Shown here: piece after piece, positions 1 to 4,794 of the stretch | How positions within the stretch are numbered: the first letter of the stretch is position 1 | How the letters are laid out: the number at the start of each line of letters is the position of its first letter | Origin: Betaproteobacteria bacterium | Lineage (GTDB): Bacteria; Pseudomonadota; Gammaproteobacteria; Burkholderiales; SG8-41 | NCBI GenBank assembly: GCA_021414185.1 | Contig: JAIOOZ010000484.1 | Location: 1 to 5,625 of the forward strand | DNA: 5,625 nt | Reading direction: 5' to 3' | Notes under the pieces: generated by a model | Seen by the model: the letters and a program-made list of their open reading frames with translations, nothing else | What the model was told of the DNA's origin: nothing | The model's database searches: none | Position numbers and translations under genes: made by a program

Positions 1-65
1 AACACCCATGGGTGGCGGCGCTTGAGCGATTTCTCGCGGCCAGGCTTGAGGATAAGTTTATTCAT
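1..65 (-). CDS. rlmI: RlmI-like 23S rRNA (cytosine-C5) methyltransferase, N-terminal fragment
   Basis: An ATG at 65-63 on the minus strand opens a frame that runs off the left edge of the window. The 22 visible residues contain LKPGREKSLKRRHPWVF, which closely matches the start of E. coli RlmI as I remember it (AKGREKSLLRRHPWVF). That segment begins the N-terminal PUA-type RNA-binding domain of a class I SAM-dependent methyltransferase. RlmI methylates a cytosine of 23S rRNA (m5C1962 in E. coli) using S-adenosylmethionine. The catalytic domain lies outside the window, so function is inferred from the N-terminus only. The gene has the same orientation as xerC and starts 168 bases after its stop, with a repeat arm ending 14 bases upstream of the start codon. 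I see no strong Shine-Dalgarno sequence. Paralogues of the same SAM methyltransferase family share this N-terminus, so the exact target is less certain than the family. Confidence 0.8.
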   Translation of the reverse strand, partial: MNKLILKPGREKSLKRRHPWV

Positions 66-78
66 TTGAAATCCATTG

Positions 79-107
79 AACCGCCAAGACGCCAAGGCCG
101 CCAAGAA
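79..107 (+). repeat. Left arm of 29-base perfect inverted repeat (CGCCAAG words)
   Basis: The arm reads as successive short units CCGCCAAGA, CGCCAAGG and CCGCCAAGA, so it is itself an 8-9 base periodic array. It is the exact reverse complement of 207-235; the arms are separated by 99 bases. Similar CGCCAAG arrays are, from memory, common dispersed intergenic repeats in environmental proteobacterial genomes. Confidence 0.9.
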
Positions 108-139
108 TAACGCTGGGATTGCCGATAAACGCAAATGAC

Positions 140-174
140 AAAAAAGGCATGCCGTACAACACACTCTTGGCATG
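140..174 (-). terminator. Possible intrinsic terminator downstream of xerC
   Basis: On the minus strand, CATGCC (174-169) can pair with GGCATG (153-148) around a 15-base loop. It is followed by CC and then six T (145-140). The position, 60-95 bases after the xerC stop and before rlmI, suits a terminator. The stem is only 6 bp and the loop is long, so it would be weak, and it lies inside the loop of the larger inverted repeat, so the two structures could compete. Confidence 0.4.
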
Positions 175-206
175 ACTAACAACAGTCCTCATTCTTGATC
201 TTTTAT

Positions 207-235
207 TTCTTGGCGGCCTTGGCGTCTTGGCGGTT
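207..235 (-). repeat. Right arm of 29-base perfect inverted repeat, entering the xerC stop codon
   Basis: Exact reverse complement of 79-107. The outermost two bases (234-235) are part of the xerC TAA stop codon (234-236), so the repeat begins at the end of the reading frame. In a minus-strand transcript the two arms could pair into a 29-bp stem around a 99-base loop. Confidence 0.9.
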
Positions 236-1166
236 AACCCTTCTTTTTTGCCCGTGGATGCGCCGCATCATAGACCTTTGCCAGCGACTGAAAATCGAGA
301 TGCGTATACACTTGGGTGGTTGAAATGCTCGCGTGGCCGAGCATTTCCTGCACCGCGCGCAGATCGCCGCTCGATTGCAGGACATGCGAGGCAAACGAAT
401 GGCGCAATACGTGCGGATGCACGTTGGCGGCGAGCCCGAGTTTCAGCGCCCACTCTTTCATGCGGTACTGGATGGCGCGCGCGGTGAGGCGCGTGCCTTT
501 GCTGCTGACGAACAGCGCATCGGTACCTTCATTGACCAGCAGTTCGCGCTTGACCAGCCATTTTTTCACGGCGGCAAGCGCGTGGCTGCCGACCGGCACC
601 ACGCGCGTCTTGGCACCCTTGCCCGTCACGCGTACCGTTGCGTCGCCGAAATTGATGTCGGCTGGCGCGAGGCTCGTGAGCTCGGCCAGCCGCAACCCCG
701 ACGAATAAAAGAGTTCGAAGATTGCCTTGTCGCGCAGCGCGAGATCGTCGTCACCCGGGATGTTCATCATGCGCCCGGCTTCGTCGGGCGACAAAGCATG
801 CGGCAGCGACTTCTTGGCTTTCGGCGCGCGTAATCCGACGCAGGGATTGTTGGCGTAACCGTGGTCGCGCGCGAGATAGCGATAAAACCCGCGCCACGCC
901 GACAACATGCGCGCGAGGCTGCGGCCATCGAGTCCGCGCGCGTGCAATTGGGAAACAAAGCGGCGGATCTGGTGTAACTCCAGCTTGGCCAGCGGCGTGT
1001 CATCGGCGAGCCCGATCAGCGCGGCGATGTCGCGCTGGTAATTCAATTGCGTGTTTTGGCTCAGTCGCCGTTCGTTGGCGAGGTGTCCGAGATACTCCTT
1101 CAGCAGCTTCGCCGCACCCGCGTTTTGTACGGAAGAGGGTTTTGTCTTCTCCGCCTCATGCCTCAC
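234..1166 (-). CDS. xerC: Tyrosine recombinase XerC
   Basis: This 310-residue protein is a site-specific tyrosine recombinase. XerC acts with XerD at dif sites near the replication terminus to resolve chromosome dimers at cell division. The N-terminal SAM-like (core-binding) domain covers about residues 20-105 and the catalytic domain about 120-300. All expected catalytic residues are visible: R159 in SSGLRLAEL, K183 in TGKGAKTR, H252 and R255 in HPHVLRHSF, H278 in LGHAS and the nucleophile Y287 in VYTHLD. The C-terminus YDAAHPRAKKKG is a close match to E. coli XerC, which favours XerC over XerD. Length is slightly above the E. coli protein (298). The start is GTG at 1166; no in-frame ATG occurs until residue 87, well inside the N-terminal domain. 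It lies 10 bases after the DUF484 stop, implying co-transcription. A weak purine stretch (GAGTGG) sits six bases before the start. Confidence 0.96.
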   Translation of the reverse strand: MRHEAEKTKPSSVQNAGAAKLLKEYLGHLANERRLSQNTQLNYQRDIAALIGLADDTPLAKLELHQIRRFVSQLHARGLDGRSLARMLSAWRGFYRYLARDHGYANNPCVGLRAPKAKKSLPHALSPDEAGRMMNIPGDDDLALRDKAIFELFYSSGLRLAELTSLAPADINFGDATVRVTGKGAKTRVVPVGSHALAAVKKWLVKRELLVNEGTDALFVSSKGTRLTARAIQYRMKEWALKLGLAANVHPHVLRHSFASHVLQSSGDLRAVQEMLGHASISTTQVYTHLDFQSLAKVYDAAHPRAKKKG

Positions 1167-1176
1167 GTATGACCAC

Positions 1177-1824
1177 TCACGCGATGTAACGCTGCAGCGC
1201 CGTCGCCGCCATCTCGCCCAGCCGCTTCAGGTAGAGCGTGCCCATTTCTGGGTAAAAACGCTGAGCATCTTCGCTGGCCATCGCGAGCAGGCCGAATGAA
1301 GTGCCGTTTTTCAATGCGACGTACGCATACGATTTCAGATGTGCGGCTGACTCGCCGAACCATTCCGCGGTGTCGACCATGGCGTGCGCGCTGCAATAAG
1401 GATTGGAGAGGCTCTCCGCGAAATCGCGCGCCGCGGCACTCACGGCATCGAATTCGGGCATTTGCGGGTGTTCGCCATTCGTCCACAAACGCAATACGGT
1501 ATGCGGCACCGCGAAATCCTCGCGCAAATTGAAATGCAGCGCGGCGACGACCGAATCGATATCCCCCGCGGCGACCAGCGCCAGGGTCAGCCGGTGAAGT
1601 TTTTCACCGATCGCGTCATTCTGCTCGCCGAATACGATCAACTCGCGCAGTTTGTCTTCGAGCTGCTTGCTCTTGTCGCGCAGCGTCAGGATCTGGCGCT
1701 CGCTGATCGGAATCGCGCGACCGCCGTGCGGGTGCGGAATCATGATGGTCGCCAGGAAATCCGCATGCTCTTCAAAAAATTCCGGGTGCTGCTTGAGATA
1801 ATTCACGACCGCTTCGGGTGTCAT
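1177..1824 (-). CDS. DUF484 family protein (YigA-like)
   Basis: A 215-residue protein of the DUF484 family, whose E. coli member YigA is also encoded between dapF and xerC. The N-terminus (VVNYLKQHPEFFEEHADFL, residues 6-24) is the characteristic family opening. Residues about 41-78 are charged and heptad-like and probably form a helical or coiled-coil linker. Residues about 80-215 fit the GAF-like fold assigned to the family, ending in an amphipathic helix (LYLKRLGEMAATALQRYIA). No signal peptide or membrane segment is apparent, so it is probably cytoplasmic. No enzymatic residues are recognisable and the function is unknown; a link to XerC rests only on conserved neighbourhood. The ATG at 1824 is supported by AAAGG ending about ten bases upstream. 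xerC follows after 10 bases. Confidence 0.9.
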   Translation of the reverse strand: MTPEAVVNYLKQHPEFFEEHADFLATIMIPHPHGGRAIPISERQILTLRDKSKQLEDKLRELIVFGEQNDAIGEKLHRLTLALVAAGDIDSVVAALHFNLREDFAVPHTVLRLWTNGEHPQMPEFDAVSAAARDFAESLSNPYCSAHAMVDTAEWFGESAAHLKSYAYVALKNGTSFGLLAMASEDAQRFYPEMGTLYLKRLGEMAATALQRYIA

Positions 1825-1892
1825 CGTTGGTGCCTTTGTTAATAAACTTTCTTCTAATGCGATTGGCCGTCAAAAGATTCAAAAAACATTCG

Positions 1893-1918
1893 CCACAGAG
1901 TTCACAGAGCACACAGAG
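1893..1918 (+). repeat. CACAGAG periodic repeat, left arm
   Basis: Three units of 8-9 bases: CCACAGAG (1893-1900), TTCACAGAG (1901-1909) and CACACAGAG (1910-1918). The sequence AAATACAAAG follows directly. The array is largely complementary to 1966-1991, with mismatches at the two variable bases of the inner units. Confidence 0.85.
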
Positions 1919-1965
1919 AAATACAAAGAAGCGGAAATCAATCGCATTGGCCGGGTTTGCTCTCT

Positions 1966-1991
1966 CTCTGTGAACTCTGTGTCCTCTGTGG
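1966..1991 (-). repeat. CACAGAG periodic repeat, right arm (inverted)
   Basis: Read on the minus strand the units are CCACAGAG (1991-1984), GACACAGAG (1983-1975) and TTCACAGAG (1974-1966). AAATACAAG lies just outside this arm on the minus strand, whereas the related word lies inside the loop at the left arm. The two arms therefore look like independent copies of one word family, not a simple duplication. Confidence 0.85.
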
Positions 1992-2044
1992 CTTGTATTT
2001 GGTTTTACCTGCGTTTATCTGCGGTTTCAAATTGATTCTGAAGT

Positions 2045-2875
2045 CTAGAGATCGATTTCGCCTGCGAACACGGTGACTGCCGGGCCGGTCATCAGCACCG
2101 GCTTGCCTTCACCCTCCCATAATATACTGAGGTCGCCGCCGCGCGTAGTAACGGCCACGCGCGGGTCGAGAAATCCGCGCTGTATGCCGGCAACCGTCGC
2201 GGCACATGCGCCGGTGCCGCAGGCCAGCGTTTCGCCGGCGCCGCGCTCGTAGACACGCAATTTGATATGGCTGCGATCGATTACCTGCATATAACCCGCA
2301 TTCACCCGTTGTGGAAAGCGCGCGTGGACTTCGATTGCGGGCCCTTCGGTCAGCACGGGCGCGCGTTCCACGTTTGCGACTATCTGCACCGCGTGCGGGT
2401 TGCCCATCGACAGCGCGCTGATTTCGAGCGCGTGGCCGCCGACGTCGAGCTGGTAGGTCAGCGCACGGCGCTCCGCCTGGAAAGGGATGCGCGCCGGCGC
2501 GAACTCCGGCACGCCCATATCCACGGTAATCCGGCCGTCGCTTTCGAGCGTGGGCACGATTACCCCGGACAATGTACCGACGCGGATTTCGGTTTTGTCG
2601 GTGAGCCCCTGGTCGCGCACAAAACGCACAAAGCAGCGTGCGCCATTGCCGCATTGCTCGACCTCCCCGCCATCGGAGTTGAAGATGCGGTAGTAAAAGT
2701 CGGTATCTGGCGCACGCGGTTTTTCGACTTGAAGGATTTGGTCGCAGCCGATGCCGAAATGGCGGTCGGCGATGCGCTGCAATTGATCACGGCTCAACGC
2801 AATCGGCGCGCACGTCGCATCGATCACGACGAAGTCGTTGCCCAGCCCTTCCATCTTGGTGAATTTCAAACGCAT
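2045..2875 (-). CDS. dapF: Diaminopimelate epimerase
   Basis: DapF converts LL-diaminopimelate to meso-diaminopimelate, the precursor of lysine and of the peptidoglycan cross-linking residue, without a cofactor, in the cytoplasm. The 276-residue protein starts KFTKMEGLGNDF and carries both catalytic cysteines: C75 in EQCGNGARC and C219 in LACGTGACA, equivalent to C73 and C217 in E. coli. H161 (GNPHAV) and E210 (YERG) also match the family active site. Length is normal for the family (274 in E. coli). The open frame extends 44 codons further upstream, but that part overlaps the CoA-binding gene in another frame and lacks family similarity, so I start at the ATG at 2875, just before the conserved N-terminus. 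That ATG overlaps the upstream stop by 10 bases (ATGCGTTTGA), suggesting translational coupling. The stop is TAG. Confidence 0.97.
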   Translation of the reverse strand: MRLKFTKMEGLGNDFVVIDATCAPIALSRDQLQRIADRHFGIGCDQILQVEKPRAPDTDFYYRIFNSDGGEVEQCGNGARCFVRFVRDQGLTDKTEIRVGTLSGVIVPTLESDGRITVDMGVPEFAPARIPFQAERRALTYQLDVGGHALEISALSMGNPHAVQIVANVERAPVLTEGPAIEVHARFPQRVNAGYMQVIDRSHIKLRVYERGAGETLACGTGACAATVAGIQRGFLDPRVAVTTRGGDLSILWEGEGKPVLMTGPAVTVFAGEIDL

Positions 2876-3279
2876 TCTTTGCGGTAATCGCGGTAAACAC
2901 AGCGGTCCATGATAACCGTCATCCCCGCCGCGCGCGCGCGTTGCGCCGCCGGCTCGTTGACTATGCCTTCCTGAATCCACAACGCCTTCAGTTTGAGCGC
3001 GATGCACTCATCGACTATGCCGTCGATGAACTCCGCCGAGCGGAATACGTTGACGAGATCGATCGGCACCTCGACGTCGCTCAGACTGGCGTAGGCTTTG
3101 GCCCCCAGCACTTCGGCCACGCCCGGCCGCACCGGCACGATGTTGAAGCCGAACTTCTGCATGGCAACCGCGATCGAGTAGCTGGGGCGCCCGGGGTCAG
3201 GTGACAGACCCACGACCGCGATGTTTTTCACGCCCTTGAGCAGCGCGCAGCGCGCGGCCTGGTCGGGATTTTCAAACAT
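2866..3279 (-). CDS. CoA-binding domain protein (YccU-like)
   Basis: A 137-residue single-domain protein of the CoA-binding (Rossmann-fold) family typified by E. coli YccU, related to the nucleotide-binding domain of succinyl-CoA synthetase alpha. Visible family features in order are VVGLSPDPGRPSY (22-34), the nucleotide-binding loop; FNIVPVRPG (45-53); IDLVNVFR (73-80); LWIQEGIVNEPAAQRA (100-115); and TVIMDRC (121-127). Length equals that of stand-alone family members. No catalytic domain is attached and no membrane segment is seen. CoA binding is expected from the fold; the biological role is unknown. The ATG at 3279 overlaps the GNAT stop by 8 bases (ATGTTTGA), and the gene's own stop overlaps the dapF start, so it is embedded in the lpxL-to-dapF transcription unit. 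Confidence 0.88.
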   Translation of the reverse strand: MFENPDQAARCALLKGVKNIAVVGLSPDPGRPSYSIAVAMQKFGFNIVPVRPGVAEVLGAKAYASLSDVEVPIDLVNVFRSAEFIDGIVDECIALKLKALWIQEGIVNEPAAQRARAAGMTVIMDRCVYRDYRKECV

Positions 3280-3823
3280 CTTTGCGCATAACGAAATCGT
3301 CCATCACAAAACCGCCGCCGATGTCCTTGACGACAGACTCGGCGATCTTGAACCCGCGCTTCTCATACGCCGCAATCGCACTGCGATTGTGCTTATTGAC
3401 CGCGAGTACCAGCGTTTCGCAGCCATACGCGCGCGCCATTGTTACGGCGCGGTCGAGCATCATGCCGCCGTAGCCGCGTCTTTGATGATCAGGATGCACG
3501 TAGAGCTTGTCCACTTTCATTTCACCGCGCGCCAAAAAATAAGAGGCAAATCCAGCCATGCCGCCGTTCACGCGCAACTGGTCCCACCACAGGTCGCCGC
3601 GCTGCAACTCTTCGCGCACGACCGCCGGGTTGTAACGCTGCGCCAGCATGTATTCTATCTGCGCCATGCTGATGATGGCGGGATAGTGCGCACGCCAGAT
3701 TTCGCCGGCGAGCGCGCACAGCGTATCGACATCCGCCGTCGTCAAGGCCGTGATCCGCGTGGCCGTTTTTTCTGCGCCCTTCACGTCTCTCGTCTTTCGC
3801 CCAGCGTCTCTCAATTTACGCAT
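3272..3823 (-). CDS. GNAT family N-acetyltransferase
   Basis: A GCN5-related acetyltransferase, expected to transfer an acetyl group from acetyl-CoA to an unidentified amine. With the start used here it has 183 residues. The acetyl-CoA pyrophosphate-binding motif A is clear: VDKLYVHPDHQRRGYGG (about 104-120), with the Q/R-x-x-G-x-G core. Motif B follows at about 143-158 (NKHNRSAIAAYEKRGF). The start is uncertain. ATG at 3823 overlaps the lpxL stop by 8 bases (ATGCGTAA), like the next junction downstream, but adds a basic tail with no family similarity. GTG at 3784 gives 170 residues, closer to a minimal GNAT domain, and has GAGAG just upstream. A 7-base periodic repeat lies between the two starts. 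The frame also stays open further upstream into lpxL, which I reject. Substrate cannot be predicted; protein, antibiotic or small amine targets are all possible. Confidence 0.88.
   Translation of the reverse strand: MRKLRDAGRKTRDVKGAEKTATRITALTTADVDTLCALAGEIWRAHYPAIISMAQIEYMLAQRYNPAVVREELQRGDLWWDQLRVNGGMAGFASYFLARGEMKVDKLYVHPDHQRRGYGGMMLDRAVTMARAYGCETLVLAVNKHNRSAIAAYEKRGFKIAESVVKDIGGGFVMDDFVMRKDV
3784..3811. repeat. 7-base periodic array at the lpxL/GNAT junction
   Basis: On the plus strand the bases divide into four consecutive 7-mers: CGTCTCT, CGTCTTT, CGCCCAG and CGTCTCT. The first and fourth are identical and the third is diverged. The array starts 5 bases beyond the lpxL stop (minus-strand direction) and ends at the alternative GTG start of the GNAT gene. 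A 7-base period does not preserve a reading frame, which suggests a non-coding origin. Confidence 0.6.
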
Positions 3824-4685
3824 ACGGATTCGGCTGGCCCTCCGGCCGCGTCTTGAAACGCTTGTGCAGCCAGTAATACTGCTCGGGCATTTCGCGCACG
3901 CGCTCTTCGATGAACGCATTCATGCGCCGCGCATCGGCCGCGACATCGCCGCTTGGAAAAGCGTGCCACGCCGGGTAGAAAGTCACGACGTAACCGGCGC
4001 TCCCCGGCAACTGGCGCGTAACGCAGGGCACGATAGCCGCGCCCGCCAGCGCGGCAATGCGCGACAGGCCGGTGATAGTGGCCGCCTCGACGCCAAAAAA
4101 CGGCGCGAACACGGAATCACGCGCGCCGAGGTCCATATCGGGCAGGTAATAAAACGGCTCGCCGCTCTTCAGCGACTTGATCATCGGCCGGATGCCGTCC
4201 TGGCGCGCGAACAAGGTGGTTTGCCCGAAGCGCGTGCGGCCATGGATGAAAATTTCGTCGGCCGCAGCACTCTTCTGGCGGCTGTAGACCGAATTCAGCC
4301 GAAACTCGGCAGCCAGCCGGATGCCGCCCATGTCGAGGCCAATGAAATGCGGCGCCAGCAAAATGACCGGCCGGCCGGTCACGCCGCGCCAGTGCTCGAG
4401 CCCCTCGACGCGCACCAGCGCCTGCACGTCGGCTTTGGAGCCCCACCATAGAATGCCGTGCTCGAGCAGGCTGCGGCCGAAAGCGCGGAAATGCGCGCGT
4501 GCGAGCCGCTGCCGTTCTTCGTCGCTGCGCTCAGGGAAGCACAACCGCAGGTTAATCAGCACGACATTGCGCCGCGCGCGCGCCAGCGCATACAGCAAAG
4601 TGCCGAGCGCCGCACCCATCCGCGCCAGCGCTGCCAGCGGCAGCAGGTGCAGCAGCCGGATCAGCGCGAGGCCTAGCCGCACCAT
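3816..4685 (-). CDS. lpxL: LpxL/HtrB-type Kdo2-lipid A acyltransferase
   Basis: A 289-residue member of the lysophospholipid/lipid A acyltransferase family, which adds a secondary acyl chain from acyl-ACP to Kdo2-lipid IVA at the inner-membrane cytoplasmic face. Counting from the upstream GTG, residues about 4-36 form a hydrophobic, leucine/alanine-rich segment, likely the single N-terminal membrane anchor. The catalytic HX4D motif is H114-D119 in APHFIGLD. Other family features are SVYSRQK (133-139), YYLPDMDLGARDSVFAPFFG (180-199) and the C-terminal PEQYYWLHKRFKTRP (268-282). Length is slightly below E. coli LpxL (306). Two adjacent starts are possible, GTG at 4688 and ATG at 4685; I prefer the ATG, though neither has a good Shine-Dalgarno. 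The acyl chain and acylation position cannot be read from sequence, so an LpxM-like or other acyl specificity remains possible. It is the first gene of the overlapping minus-strand chain. Confidence 0.93.
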   Translation of the reverse strand: MVRLGLALIRLLHLLPLAALARMGAALGTLLYALARARRNVVLINLRLCFPERSDEERQRLARAHFRAFGRSLLEHGILWWGSKADVQALVRVEGLEHWRGVTGRPVILLAPHFIGLDMGGIRLAAEFRLNSVYSRQKSAAADEIFIHGRTRFGQTTLFARQDGIRPMIKSLKSGEPFYYLPDMDLGARDSVFAPFFGVEAATITGLSRIAALAGAAIVPCVTRQLPGSAGYVVTFYPAWHAFPSGDVAADARRMNAFIEERVREMPEQYYWLHKRFKTRPEGQPNPYA

Positions 4686-4752
4686 CACGCGAAGCCGGCC
4701 GGGGGTAGCAATATGCGGGTCATTCTCTTCGATTCGGGGTGTCGATGTTATT

Positions 4753-4761
4753 TGTTATAAT
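4753..4761 (+). promoter_or_regulatory. Extended -10 promoter for metK
   Basis: The sequence TGTTATAAT contains a perfect -10 hexamer (TATAAT, 4756-4761) preceded by the TGn of an extended -10 element. No good -35 is present; the best-placed hexamer at 17-base spacing is TTCGGG (4733-4738), which is consistent with an extended -10 promoter not needing one. The predicted start near 4768 leaves a leader of about 27 bases, too short for a riboswitch. Confidence 0.7.
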
Positions 4762-4782
4762 GCGCGCCTTTATCATTTTGAC
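4754..4782 (-). promoter_or_regulatory. Possible overlapping promoter for the lpxL chain
   Basis: On the minus strand, TATAAC (4759-4754, five of six consensus bases) lies 17 bases after GTCAAA (4782-4777), a poor -35. If used, it would overlap the metK -10 on the opposite strand and give a leader of about 60 bases for lpxL. The evidence is weak and is given because a promoter must lie in or near this gap. Confidence 0.25.
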
Positions 4783-4794
4783 CGGCCGCAAACA

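Larger units (their letters stand above)
66..233. other. xerC-rlmI spacer holding an inverted repeat
   Basis: This 168-base spacer contains no convincing gene. It holds both arms of a perfect 29-base inverted repeat (79-107 and 207-235, the latter running two bases into the xerC stop codon), a possible terminator for xerC at 140-174, and a GATAAACGCA word at 124-133 that recurs in the dapF-DUF484 spacer. I see no clear promoter for rlmI here. Confidence 0.7.
1881..1991 (-). terminator. Possible hairpin terminator after dapF
   Basis: In a minus-strand transcript leaving dapF, the CACAGAG arms (1991-1966 and 1918-1893) can form an imperfect stem of 26 positions with a 47-base loop. Six bases later comes a run of six U (1886-1881). 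The long loop and the gap before the U run are not canonical, so terminator activity is a guess. Confidence 0.3.
1825..2044. other. dapF-DUF484 spacer, repeat-rich
   Basis: This 220-base non-coding gap separates two minus-strand genes. It holds an inverted pair of CACAGAG arrays (1893-1918 and 1966-1991), a GATAAACGCA-type word (2010-2019, minus strand) and a six-T run on the minus strand (1886-1881). It should also contain any promoter for DUF484-xerC. The best -35-like match is TTGACG at 1873-1868, but no good -10 lies 16-18 bases from it, so I do not call a promoter. Confidence 0.7.

Noticed and set aside
79..235. CRISPR-like repeat pair
   Set aside because: The two 29-base copies are in opposite orientation, there are only two, and no cas genes are present.
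79..235. Insertion sequence or MITE
   Set aside because: The spacing suits a small inverted-repeat element, but no target-site duplication is evident around the arms and the loop has no transposase remnant; kept as a repeat only.
1855..1953. Nine-base words AATGCGATT (1856-1864) and AATCGCATT (1940-1948), inverted and both followed by GGCC
   Set aside because: Short enough to occur by chance and without further symmetry; not called as an operator.
234..2044. A dif site for XerC/XerD near xerC
   Set aside because: I saw no 28-base sequence with the expected paired XerC and XerD half-sites in the spacers; dif is normally at the replication terminus, not next to xerC.
2876..3007. 44-codon upstream extension of dapF
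   Set aside because: It lies inside the CoA-binding gene in another frame and lacks similarity to DapF; the ATG at 2875 immediately precedes the conserved DapF N-terminus.
3750..4451. 233-codon plus-strand open frame opposite lpxL and the GNAT 5' end
   Set aside because: Antisense to clear family members, with an Arg/His/Ala-rich composition typical of shadow translations and no recognisable motif.
4762..4794. SAM-responsive riboswitch upstream of metK
   Set aside because: The predicted leader is only about 27 bases, too short for any known SAM riboswitch, and no conserved core is visible.
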